Shown: one piece after another, positions 1-7,399 of the stretch | Layout: each line of letters starts with the position of its first letter | How positions within the stretch are numbered: the first letter of the stretch is position 1 | Assembly: GCF_001038485.1 (NCBI RefSeq) | Contig: NZ_LDUE01000012.1 | Coordinates: forward strand, 1 to 64,000 | Source: Ornithinibacillus californiensis | Lineage (GTDB): Bacteria; Bacillota; Bacilli; Bacillales; Amphibacillaceae | Direction of reading: 5' to 3' | DNA length: 64,000 bases | The notes under the pieces: model-generated | What the model saw: the letters and a program-made list of their open reading frames with translations, nothing else | The model's database searches: none | Told to the model about the DNA's origin: nothing | Program-made: the position numbers and the translations under genes

Positions 1-153
1 ACACCAATCATTCATAGGAAAGTTCTTAGCAAAGAAGCTGCTAGCTTCTGTATTTCATAATTTAAGAAAAAACAGGGTATGTTTCTTCTTGACATACTGG
101 TTGTTTTGTTCAGTTTTCAAGGAACAATCTTCGTGGTGTCGTTTTTAGCGACA
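1..153 (-). promoter_or_regulatory. rRNA operon leader with boxA-like antiterminator
   Basis: Read on the minus strand this is the transcribed leader of an rRNA operon; the 16S gene would begin beyond the left edge and is not in the window. At 112-126 the minus strand reads TGTTCCTTGAAAACT, a boxA-like element typical of Bacillaceae rrn leaders and 16S-23S spacers. A small hairpin (GTCG...CGAC) lies near 141-154. The position next to pdaB matches the rrnI location in B. subtilis. Confidence 0.75.
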
Positions 154-159
154 AGATAT

Positions 160-188
160 AATTTATCATGTTTGCCACCAGAAGTCAA
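160..188 (-). promoter_or_regulatory. rRNA P2 promoter
   Basis: Minus strand: -35 TTGACT (183-188), 17-bp spacer, -10 TAAATT (160-165), directly upstream of the boxA-containing leader. An AT-rich stretch lies upstream of the -35, as expected for a strong rRNA promoter. Confidence 0.7.
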
Positions 189-250
189 TAACTTTTTTAA
201 AAAACTTTTAAGTTATTATCGACAATGTTTCGTATGTGACAACAAAAATT

Positions 251-279
251 AATATACCATAGCCATAAAATAAAATCAA
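251..279 (-). promoter_or_regulatory. rRNA P1 promoter
   Basis: Minus strand: -35 TTGATT (274-279), 17-bp spacer, -10 TATATT (251-256). Its -10 lies 91 bp upstream of the P2 -10, the usual spacing of tandem P1/P2 promoters in Bacillus rRNA operons. Confidence 0.65.
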
Positions 280-351
280 CGGTATTTTTCTAAAAAAGTC
301 TCTTCTGAATTTTTCGTACTTGGTTATGTATTTTCATTTAAAAATGACTGG

Positions 352-573
352 CTACTCATTCTGTGTTTTCTTTGGTATGTATCGCATACACTCTTTCTCG
401 CTTGCTACTCTTCTTAATAATTGGAAGAGCACTTTATAACGTTCCTTCATTGCATCTTTAACCATATTATCTATTCTACTATCATCTAAATCAAAAATTA
501 TTTCATCTAGTTCTCTTTTAATTAGATACTCCAATTCCTTTAGCTCTGTATGATTTATCATTAAACCTAACAT
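352..573 (-). CDS. small conserved hypothetical protein
   Basis: A 73-residue, charged, predicted helical protein (TELKELEYLIKRELDEI..., ending KKTQNE) without signal peptide or membrane segment. I do not recognise a named family. I chose the ATG at 573 because GAGGTG sits 9 nt upstream; a GTG at 585 would overlap that ribosome binding site. The gene lies between the rRNA promoters and divergent pdaB, and its transcript runs toward the rRNA promoters. No function can be assigned. Confidence 0.65.
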   Translation of the reverse strand: MLGLMINHTELKELEYLIKRELDEIIFDLDDSRIDNMVKDAMKERYKVLFQLLRRVASEKECMRYIPKKTQNE

Positions 574-726
574 ATTACTATTCACCTCAGTAGTTTCGAC
601 AAATTCAACTAAAATTCTTGGTACTATATCCTTTCGAAATTGTCATTGCAATATGGGGGTATTTTATATAGTTCACATTTTTAATGAATTTATTCAGCTC
701 TGTTTGTTTAAATATTAACAGCTTGT

Positions 727-754
727 TCATATTTTATTTTTCTGTTCATAAAAT
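727..754 (+). promoter_or_regulatory. candidate sigma-E promoter of pdaB
   Basis: TCATATT (727-733), a 13-bp spacer, then CATAAAAT (747-754) resembles the sigma-E consensus (KMATATT, 14-15 bp, CATACAHT), though the spacer is one base short. Mother-cell expression of pdaB would fit the known gene. It lies about 35 bp upstream of the ATG. Confidence 0.4.
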
Positions 755-787
755 GTATGGATAGCTTGTTTCCTTAGGAGGTGGATT

Positions 788-1546
788 ATGAGTCATTTTT
801 ACGTATTTCGTTTTAATCGAATTAAAAAATGGACTCTTGTCATTGTGTTAGCATTCTTTACAGCTGGTTTTTTGTGGTTTGAGAGTAATGGTGCGCTATC
901 TGTTTTCTCCAAAAATGAACCTGTCGCACTTTCGAAAGGTAGTTCGGATGAACCAAGTATCGCATTAACATTCAACATTAGTTGGGGAGAACAAAAGGTA
1001 CATGATATTTTAAAACAGCTTGAACAGCAACAAGTACAAGCTACTTTCTTTGTTAGTGGGGAATGGGCAGAAAAGCATCCTGATATTCTAAAAAAGATAT
1101 CTGAAAACAAGCACGAGATTGGTATGTTAGGTTATCGCTATAAAAGCTACCTGGATCAAGAATTAAACCAGGTTAAAAAGGATCTAATGTACGCAAAAGA
1201 GATTTTTGGCAAGTTAGGGTATAAGGACCTTGAGCTCGTTCGACCACCGCATGGTCATTTCAATGAGGAAGTTATTAAATTGGCAGAAGGTTTAGGGCAT
1301 AAAGTAATCCATTGGAATATTAACCCGAATGATTGGCAAAATCCAGGTACTCAAAAAATAGTTGATCATGTTATGTCTAAAACGAATAATGGAGATATCA
1401 TTTTATTACACGCTTCTGATTCGGTAAAACAAACTAGCGAGTCACTTAAGACCATTTTACCAGGGCTCAAAAACAAAGGCTTTAAGTTTGTCACTGTATC
1501 CGAGTTAATAAATCAAGCACACGCAGAGTCAAAAATAGTTGAATAA
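788..1546 (+). CDS. pdaB: PdaB, sporulation polysaccharide deacetylase-like protein
   Basis: A 252-residue NodB-fold protein with an N-terminal signal anchor (about residues 14-31). PdaB is needed to keep spores intact late in sporulation. Recognisable deacetylase motifs are TFNISWGE (61-68), RPPHGHF (152-158) and LLHAS (206-210). The first motif has Asn63 where active enzymes have Asp, and the metal-binding H-S/T-x-x-H motif is replaced by GYRYKSY (115-121). Zinc-dependent catalysis is therefore doubtful, although degenerate motifs appear to be a feature of this subfamily. AGGAGGTGG precedes the ATG. It is divergent from the small gene at 352-573 and convergent with kbaA. Position beside kbaA, gerD and an rRNA operon supports the assignment. 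Confidence 0.92.
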   Translation: MSHFYVFRFNRIKKWTLVIVLAFFTAGFLWFESNGALSVFSKNEPVALSKGSSDEPSIALTFNISWGEQKVHDILKQLEQQQVQATFFVSGEWAEKHPDILKKISENKHEIGMLGYRYKSYLDQELNQVKKDLMYAKEIFGKLGYKDLELVRPPHGHFNEEVIKLAEGLGHKVIHWNINPNDWQNPGTQKIVDHVMSKTNNGDIILLHASDSVKQTSESLKTILPGLKNKGFKFVTVSELINQAHAESKIVE

Positions 1547-1548
1547 AG

Positions 1549-1583
1549 AAGAACCTGATGATAAACGAAATCATCAGGTTCTT
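1549..1583. terminator. bidirectional terminator between pdaB and kbaA
   Basis: A perfect 14-bp stem AAGAACCTGATGAT / ATCATCAGGTTCTT with a 7-nt loop, U-rich on both sides, between convergent genes. Confidence 0.85.
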
Positions 1584-1601
1584 TATTTCAACTACTAAAA
1601 T

Positions 1602-2204
1602 TTACTTTGCACTGTTATTTAAGCGATGCAATACAAGTAATTGGTATGTATTACATGCTAACAGAGTGATGATCATGATTAATGAAAAATCCGCACCAAC
1701 TAATCCAATCCTTAATGCCGGTACCCATTCAATAACAGTAAACACGACCATGAAGAACAAAGCTGGTACAAAAGCGTGTTTTTTTGTTTCTTTTGCTTTG
1801 ATTTTTGCAATGACCCATCCATAAGCTACTAGGGCTGCAGCTGCAAGGATAAACCAAATCAATGATACTTCCCCATCCGCATCCTTATAAGGGAAGTAAA
1901 TTAAATCAAACGTTATAAATGCTATCAACACAATCTGTACCGTCGGCCAGAATGACCGGAAGATACTTAATCCTAATCGGTGCACATATAAATATGCAAA
2001 AAATCCCGTTTGGCTAACCGCACTATACAACATACCATGACCAATAAAGAATAACATTACACCTATTAGACCCATGAAATTAAACGGCTGAAGATTTTCC
2101 GTATAGGCACCGCTAACATTTACAAAAAGGCTTACAATAAGACCAACAAGGCCACCTAAAGCCAATGTTTTTAAAAATAAATTCACTACTTTACGACTAT
2201 TCAA
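1602..2204 (-). CDS. kbaA: KbaA, KinB-signalling pathway activation protein
   Basis: A 200-residue integral membrane protein with about six hydrophobic segments (for example LALGGLVGLIVSLFV near the N-terminus and LIMIITLLACNTYQLLVL near the C-terminus). In B. subtilis KbaA (about 198 residues) is required for KinB to feed phosphate into the Spo0A phosphorelay. Length, topology and the pdaB-kbaA-gerD context agree. AGGAGG stands upstream of the ATG. It converges on pdaB and diverges from gerD. Confidence 0.93.
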   Translation of the reverse strand: MNSRKVVNLFLKTLALGGLVGLIVSLFVNVSGAYTENLQPFNFMGLIGVMLFFIGHGMLYSAVSQTGFFAYLYVHRLGLSIFRSFWPTVQIVLIAFITFDLIYFPYKDADGEVSLIWFILAAAALVAYGWVIAKIKAKETKKHAFVPALFFMVVFTVIEWVPALRIGLVGADFSLIMIITLLACNTYQLLVLHRLNNSAK

Positions 2205-2295
2205 TTAAATAATCCTCCTGATAAAAGTAAATAATTCCATTCTGTATGTACAACTCGTATTTTACCATGAACATCATCTTTTTTCCTTTATCAAG

Positions 2296-2325
2296 TGCAT
2301 ATTTTTGCTTTTCTCACCCATATTA
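2296..2325 (+). promoter_or_regulatory. sigma-G promoter of gerD
   Basis: TGCATA (2296-2301), a 17-bp spacer and CATATTA (2319-2325) match the forespore sigma-G consensus (TGMATA / CATWHTA) closely. It ends 27 bp upstream of the gerD ATG. GerD is a known sigma-G regulon member. Confidence 0.75.
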
Positions 2326-2352
2326 AAAGATAAGTGGAAGGAGGATTAGCGC

Positions 2353-2997
2353 ATGCTACGTGTATTCTATTTACCAATAATTGGTGTATCACTTCTGTTA
2401 TTGAGTGCATGTGGTGGGGAAGCTGCACCAAAAGAAACCGACTATGATGCAACTAAGAAAATGGTTGTTGATATATTACAAACCGAAGATGGTAAGAAGG
2501 CAATTGGGGAAAATCTCGCGGATGAAAAGATGCAGCAAAAGCTCGTTATTGACTCCGCAACCGTAAAACAAGCAATCGATGAAACATTAACTTCGGATAA
2601 AGGGGCAGAAATGTGGAAGAAGCTCTTTGAGGATCCTAAGTTTGTTGAATCTTATTATAAATCCATTGAAGAAGATCAGAAAAAATTGATGAAAGATTTA
2701 ATGAAAGACTCTGAATACCAAAAACAAATGATGGATTTACTACAAAATCCGGAGATGACCGAACAACAAATACAAACATTAAAAAGCCAACAGTTCCGCG
2801 CACACCTAGAAGAAACGATACAACAAACGTTGGAATCACCAATATTCCAAGCCAAAATCCAAGAAATATTATTGAAAGCTGCTGAGGAACAGAGCAAAGG
2901 CGGCGGACAAAGTGGCGGTGGAGAATCTGGTGGCCAAGGTGGCGGCGGCTCCGGTGGTGAAGGCGGCGGAGAATCCGGTGGCGGCGGTGGCTCCTAA
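2353..2997 (+). CDS. gerD: GerD, spore germination lipoprotein
   Basis: A 214-residue lipoprotein: signal peptide with lipobox LSAC (lipidated Cys at residue 20), then a long helical core rich in Lys, Glu and Gln. GerD is the inner-membrane scaffold that clusters nutrient receptors into the germinosome. The last 35 or so residues are almost only Gly, Ser, Glu and Gln (GGGQSGGGESGGQ...GGGGGS), a low-complexity tail encoded by a locally GC-rich stretch at about 2895-2996. GGAGGAT precedes the ATG, with a sigma-G promoter upstream. It is convergent with salA. Confidence 0.95.
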   Translation: MLRVFYLPIIGVSLLLLSACGGEAAPKETDYDATKKMVVDILQTEDGKKAIGENLADEKMQQKLVIDSATVKQAIDETLTSDKGAEMWKKLFEDPKFVESYYKSIEEDQKKLMKDLMKDSEYQKQMMDLLQNPEMTEQQIQTLKSQQFRAHLEETIQQTLESPIFQAKIQEILLKAAEEQSKGGGQSGGGESGGQGGGGSGGEGGGESGGGGGS

Positions 2998-3001
2998 TAC
3001 C

Positions 3002-3042
3002 AAAAATGGTCAGCTCCTCATTGTTAGGAACTGACCATTTTT
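3002..3042. terminator. bidirectional terminator between gerD and salA
   Basis: AAAAATGGTCAG / CTGACCATTTTT, a 12-bp stem with an inner TCCT/AGGA pairing, between convergent genes. Confidence 0.85.
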
Positions 3043-3044
3043 AA

Positions 3045-4103
3045 TTATTCTTCCACTTTCGCAATCACTTTCGCTGCCATCTTATGATACTCTTTTCCAT
3101 TTGGATGGTCTTCTTGGTATACAGATGGTGCAAAAACATCTTCTTCTTCATAAGGTTGTTGAATCGGAAGTTGTCCAAGTACTTTTGTTTTTAGTACTTC
3201 AGCAAGTTTTGGCCCGCCACCTTGTCCAAAAACATATTCCTTCTCACCAGTTTTAGGACTCTTATAGTAAGCCATGTTTTCCACGACACCTAAAATCTCA
3301 TGATCGGTTTTAAGTGCCATTTGACCTGCACGTGCCGCTACAAACGCTGCAGTTGGGTGTGGAGTTGTTACAATAATCTCTTTACATGAAGGTAATAGCT
3401 CATGAACATCCATTGCTATATCGCCGGTACCAGGCGGTAGGTCTAGTAATAGATAATCTAAATCGCCCCACTCCACTTCTTTAAAGAAGCTATTTAGCAT
3501 CTTCCCAAGCATCGGTCCGCGCCAAATAATTGGTGAATTATCTTCAACGAAAAATCCCATGGAAATTACCTTTACACCAAAACGTTCTACTGGAATGATT
3601 TTTTCCGCACGAACAACAGGTCTTTCCTCAATACCCATCATATCTGGAACACTAAAACCATAAATGTCTGCATCGATAATACCGACTTTTTTTCCTAATC
3701 GTCTAAGAGCAACAGCTAAGTTTACAGTGACCGTAGACTTACCTACCCCACCTTTACCACTCGCAATTGCCAAGAAATGTGGTTGTTTGTTTCCACCCAT
3801 TAATGACTTTTCTTTAGCGCTTTCAACTGCAGGCTGATATCGCTTGATTACATCGTCAGGTAATTGCTCAAAGCGCAGACCAACGGTAACCGCACCATTT
3901 CGCTTTAGAATACCCACTAATTCTTGTTGAAGTTGCATTTGTTCAGCTGTATTCGTTTTACCTATAGCAACCTTCACACTAATATGCTTCTTATCTTCCT
4001 TTATGGTTACTTCTTTGATTCCTTCTGTTTCTTCTAATGTTCTATGTAAAAAGGGATCTTTTACAGGATTTAGCAATTGTATTACTTCTTCTTTTGTTAA
4101 CAT
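3045..4103 (-). CDS. salA: SalA, Mrp-family P-loop ATPase
   Basis: A 352-residue protein: N-terminal MIP18-like domain (about 1-90), then an Mrp/NBP35 ATPase with deviant Walker A SGKGGVGKST (115-124), IIDADIYG and LLLDLPPGTGD. In B. subtilis SalA represses scoC and so raises exoprotease production; relatives are Fe-S cluster carriers. The C-terminal CxxC that ligates clusters in carrier-type Mrp proteins is not seen here, where NMAYYKSPKTGE occurs instead, so a regulatory role is more likely (inference). It lies downstream of cwlD, as in B. subtilis, separated by about 110 bp. Confidence 0.92.
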   Translation of the reverse strand: MLTKEEVIQLLNPVKDPFLHRTLEETEGIKEVTIKEDKKHISVKVAIGKTNTAEQMQLQQELVGILKRNGAVTVGLRFEQLPDDVIKRYQPAVESAKEKSLMGGNKQPHFLAIASGKGGVGKSTVTVNLAVALRRLGKKVGIIDADIYGFSVPDMMGIEERPVVRAEKIIPVERFGVKVISMGFFVEDNSPIIWRGPMLGKMLNSFFKEVEWGDLDYLLLDLPPGTGDIAMDVHELLPSCKEIIVTTPHPTAAFVAARAGQMALKTDHEILGVVENMAYYKSPKTGEKEYVFGQGGGPKLAEVLKTKVLGQLPIQQPYEEEDVFAPSVYQEDHPNGKEYHKMAAKVIAKVEE

Positions 4104-4212
4104 GTAATCACCTTCCTAAACCAGCTTTGAATTTATTAAGTCCAAGGCTAGTATAACATAAATCTTAGAAAATCTAAGTGATATGAATCATTAGGAAGGT
4201 GACCAGAAAGGA

Positions 4213-4935
4213 TTACTCTTCTTCCGCTTCTGGTTCTTCTGTCACATAACGAAGGATCCCTTGATAAATACTTGCCGCCATCTGTCTTTGATACGTATCT
4301 TGTTTTAATAGTTCCCGCTCATTCTCATTCGATAGGAAACCAATCTCTACTAGCGCTCCTGGAATTTCTGCCTTTTTTAATAAATATAAATTATTAATCG
4401 CAAGCGCACTACGATTGGTATTCTCAAGATTATGCGTTATTTGTGCTTGAACCATTTTCGCCAAATGCTTACCCTCTTCTGACTTCGGATGATAGAAAGT
4501 CTGAGCCCCACTCCACTTTGTAGATGGGATAGCATTTAAATGGATAGTTAAGAAGAAATCCGCTTGATGGGAGTGAATAAAATCCATCCGCCTCTTTATA
4601 TCCTGAGCCTTTCGCTTCGACAGTCCCTTCATTCCCTCATCCGCTAAATCTTTGTCGGTCTCTCTCGTTAAATACACAATTGCCCCTGACTCTTGAAGAT
4701 AATCCCTTAGTTCTTTTGATACTTGTAATGCAATGTCCTTCTCTAACGTTTCATCTCTTCCAACTGCACCACCATCTGGGCCACCATGCCCTGGATCCAG
4801 TACAATGGTTTTCCCACTGAGTGGAAGCGAAAAGCCAGTTGTTTCTACCGCATGATCTGGTAAAGGTATTTTTATAAGTACAATTAATACAACTACTCCA
4901 ATTATCCAAGCAACTATTTTCCCAAAACGATTCAT
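4213..4935 (-). CDS. cwlD: CwlD, N-acetylmuramoyl-L-alanine amidase of spore cortex
   Basis: A 240-residue Amidase_3 enzyme with an N-terminal signal anchor (about 7-22). Zinc and catalytic residues are in place: DPGHGG (His50), Glu65, IHLNAI (His132) and VEIGF (Glu197). CwlD cleaves the stem peptide from muramic acid, the first step in making cortex muramic-delta-lactam; a PdaA deacetylase (elsewhere) completes it. A good sigma-E-type promoter stands upstream. The acidic tail (TEEPEAEEE) is not catalytic. Confidence 0.96.
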   Translation of the reverse strand: MNRFGKIVAWIIGVVVLIVLIKIPLPDHAVETTGFSLPLSGKTIVLDPGHGGPDGGAVGRDETLEKDIALQVSKELRDYLQESGAIVYLTRETDKDLADEGMKGLSKRKAQDIKRRMDFIHSHQADFFLTIHLNAIPSTKWSGAQTFYHPKSEEGKHLAKMVQAQITHNLENTNRSALAINNLYLLKKAEIPGALVEIGFLSNENERELLKQDTYQRQMAASIYQGILRYVTEEPEAEEE

Positions 4936-4965
4936 CCCATTCGCCCCTTTATATATCTTCTCCCT

Positions 4966-4994
4966 ATTTTATGGGACAAGTTTTAGGATTATGA
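4966..4994 (-). promoter_or_regulatory. candidate sigma-E promoter of cwlD
   Basis: Minus strand: TCATAAT (4988-4994), a 14-bp spacer, CATAAAAT (4966-4973), close to the sigma-E consensus and 31 bp upstream of the ATG. Mother-cell expression of cwlD is established in B. subtilis. Confidence 0.55.
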
Positions 4995-5025
4995 CATAGG
5001 AATGGTACGATTAGACGTGCCGAAT

Positions 5026-6183
5026 TTAAAAATAATCAGGAAAATATGTTTGCTGGTGTGGAATGATTTGTTCTAATTTCTTAATCGCATCCTCTTTACC
5101 AGTGATTAACCCTAATTGATAAAGCTCTGTCGGTCTCTTATATCCGAGGAACATTGCGGTAAACTGCTGAATTGTACACGTCACCTCTGCTTGTGAACGT
5201 GACTTAATTTGCGTTACACCACCGCTTGACTGCCTTATGTTATACAGACCCGAATTCTCTGGGATGATTAAATCCTCGACATATAATGAAATGGACTCAT
5301 CAGTAGCCGATCCTTCAAATGGGAATTGTTTTAAAAACTCCTTCACATTGACAACCCTTGCCATGAAGTAAGGATCTACTTTCGTTTCAAACCTTGGTTC
5401 ATCTAGTAGAAGTGGGATGTTGTCATTTTCAGGTACTACAAGTTCTACCGTCTCGGCCATAGAATCATGATTTGATATAAACTGCATGAGTAGCTTTAGA
5501 CCCGTTAAGGAAGAATAAGCCATTTCAATTACTGTAAACTTTTTATCCTTAACTTCAAAATGGATATACCCCACTGGAATTCCACTTTCGTCATATGCTA
5601 CTGCAAGATGTGCATCATCCTTCAGCACCCGTTGCTTCCACCACTTTTCATCACGAGCAATGGCACCCGTGTATCGCTTGGCATACGAATTGTATACGTT
5701 GTTTAATAACGAGACATCTGGTTCACGTCGCCTAACGTAACCTTTTGCATCCCAATTTCTTTTTAATTTTTCAAAAGGGATGGTGTAAATCTTCTCGTTA
5801 AATGCAAGCTCGTAACCAAATTTGCGATAGAACGGAACAGAAAATGGATGAAGGTAAGATAGCACCTGCCCGTTTTTCCGCATATCGTTTAGGGCATTCG
5901 TCAATAACTCCTTCACAAGACCATTTCTTCTAAATTCAGGCCATGTCGCAACAGAACTAACTCCCCCCATATGCATTTGCTTTCCATGAACATATACAGT
6001 CAGCGGAATTACGTGTAGTTTTGCCGCAAGTCTTCCCTCTTCTTTCACGCCCCAAATGATATGTCGCTCCGCCTCTAGCCGCTTCTTCTCGATTTCGTCT
6101 TCCGTTAGCTTATACTGAAAGGCAAACTGCGAAAGCTCAAATATTTCACGGTATTCTTTGTTTAACTGTAATTGCTTCATCAA
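5026..6183 (-). CDS. Eis-like GNAT N-acetyltransferase
   Basis: A 385-residue protein with the Eis-family layout: an N-terminal GNAT domain with the acetyl-CoA loop region (GVSSVATWPEFRRNGLVKELL, split by its Arg-rich turn at about residues 75-95), a second GNAT-like half, and a C-terminal SCP2-like domain (about 290-385). Family members acetylate amines such as lysine side chains or aminoglycosides; the substrate here cannot be told. It is monocistronic, between cwlD and a divergent MpsC-family gene. The start gives MMKQLQLNKEYREIF after GGGAGGAAAT. Confidence 0.85.
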   Translation of the reverse strand: MMKQLQLNKEYREIFELSQFAFQYKLTEDEIEKKRLEAERHIIWGVKEEGRLAAKLHVIPLTVYVHGKQMHMGGVSSVATWPEFRRNGLVKELLTNALNDMRKNGQVLSYLHPFSVPFYRKFGYELAFNEKIYTIPFEKLKRNWDAKGYVRRREPDVSLLNNVYNSYAKRYTGAIARDEKWWKQRVLKDDAHLAVAYDESGIPVGYIHFEVKDKKFTVIEMAYSSLTGLKLLMQFISNHDSMAETVELVVPENDNIPLLLDEPRFETKVDPYFMARVVNVKEFLKQFPFEGSATDESISLYVEDLIIPENSGLYNIRQSSGGVTQIKSRSQAEVTCTIQQFTAMFLGYKRPTELYQLGLITGKEDAIKKLEQIIPHQQTYFPDYF

Positions 6184-6297
6184 TCACATTTCCTCCCTTA
6201 TTTTGGTATATTTCTCAGATAATAGTTGATAATTTTAATTATACCAACTAAAATGATGAAGGATAAAAGACAATAGCGCTTTTATCTGAAAAAAAGG

Positions 6298-7026
6298 ATG
6301 TATCCATTGGAAGAGCAGTCAATTCAAAAAGAACTATCCAGTTATATCGGGAAAATGTTACGTGATAATTTTGGACGAGGACCTGAAACTGTATATGTTT
6401 CGATTCGCAAGCCACTTATTACCGTATATATCAGAAATTTTATCGCTCCTATGGAAAAGGTATTACTCTCAGAAAAAAAAGAGGATATTGTTCATCGAAC
6501 TAGGGATATATTAATGGAAAGCCTCATTCCTGAAATTAAAGCTTACATTAACCTGCTAACCCATATGGAAATAGATCAGTTTTATTATGACTGGGGATTA
6601 CATAATCACTCTGGCATGTTTGTTGCTATTGCTTCTGATAGGTCTGAACTTGAATCACTTGTTAGTGATCCTTTTCCCAATAAGGAATTATTGCACGAGG
6701 AAATTAATTACATTGGACGCCAAACAGAAAAAGTTCCTGAGGAAGTATTGTCTATAAAAATAAATGATAGAACCTATGCCGTATTACGGACAGGTATTTT
6801 AATAACCATTGAAAGAGAATTGGTTCGACTAGGGTATCGTGAGATTTTACGACACGCTAAACGCAATATAGAAAAACGCCAGCTTCATAATAGTATGCGG
6901 CTAGAGTCTATATTAGATAGTAAGATAGATGATGCATTTGTATCCTGGGATTTCGATCGAGATAAGAGCATTATTATCTTTATTGTTAACCCCAATCAAT
7001 CAGGCGGTAATGTACTAGATAAGTAA
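6298..7026 (+). CDS. MpsC/DUF2294-family protein, duplicated domain
   Basis: A 242-residue soluble protein containing two DUF2294 (MpsC) repeats, about residues 7-115 and 125-235; each begins with a segment like ELSSYIGKMLRDNFGRGPETVYV and LHEEINYIGRQTEKVPEEVLSI. MpsC is part of a cation-translocating, membrane-potential-generating system in Staphylococcus; many bacilli carry stand-alone copies of unknown role. No mpsA or mpsB is nearby. The ribosome binding site is weak (AAAAAGG just before the ATG), so the start is the least certain point. A strong terminator follows. Confidence 0.8.
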   Translation: MYPLEEQSIQKELSSYIGKMLRDNFGRGPETVYVSIRKPLITVYIRNFIAPMEKVLLSEKKEDIVHRTRDILMESLIPEIKAYINLLTHMEIDQFYYDWGLHNHSGMFVAIASDRSELESLVSDPFPNKELLHEEINYIGRQTEKVPEEVLSIKINDRTYAVLRTGILITIERELVRLGYREILRHAKRNIEKRQLHNSMRLESILDSKIDDAFVSWDFDRDKSIIIFIVNPNQSGGNVLDK

Positions 7027-7036
7027 AGCTAGTCAT

Positions 7037-7082
7037 AAGCCAAAAAGAGGATGATTTTTGAATCCCCTTTTTGGCTTTTTTT
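7037..7082 (+). terminator. terminator after MpsC-family gene
   Basis: AAGCCAAAAAGAGG / CCCCTTTTTGGCTT stem followed by a run of seven T. Confidence 0.85.
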
Positions 7083-7119
7083 ATTTCATAAATATATAAA
7101 GACATCTAAGGAGAAGGAA

Positions 7120-7365
7120 ATGAAACGAAAAAACTTTTATGAAAATTTACCTACACCTTTATTAGGAGCGTTTTATTGTTTTGTACAAAAAAAGATTAAA
7201 CAAGGGGAAAATCTGAATCAGATGCTTTTTGAAAAGAGTTTAATTGAGAAGGTATCTAAAGAGCGTAGTGTATCCTTAATAGAATTACGGATTATCGGTA
7301 GATGGTTTTTACAAAAAGAAAGAAACCTCACCAAGGATGAACTAGATAATAACGAACCACATTAA
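7120..7365 (+). CDS. small protein of unknown function
   Basis: An 81-residue basic protein (MKRKNFYENLPTPLLGAFYCFVQKK...) with no signal peptide or clear membrane segment. I chose the ATG at 7120 because AAGGAGAAGGA precedes it; an upstream in-frame start would lie inside the previous gene's terminator. I do not recognise the family. It is separated from the upstream gene by a terminator and is convergent with the adaptor gene at 7400. Confidence 0.6.
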   Translation: MKRKNFYENLPTPLLGAFYCFVQKKIKQGENLNQMLFEKSLIEKVSKERSVSLIELRIIGRWFLQKERNLTKDELDNNEPH

Positions 7366-7367
7366 AA

Positions 7368-7394
7368 AGGGGAAGTAAACCTACTTCCTCCCCT
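7368..7394 (-). terminator. terminator between the convergent genes at 7365 and 7400
   Basis: AGGGGAAGTA / TACTTCC(T)CCCCT with a 4-nt loop and one bulged base. On the minus strand a T5 run follows, so it best serves the YknX-like gene. Confidence 0.75.
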
Positions 7395-7399
7395 AGTCA

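Noticed and set aside
1558-1824. Plus-strand frame opposite kbaA
   Set aside because: It starts within the pdaB/kbaA terminator and is the antisense of a clear membrane protein gene.
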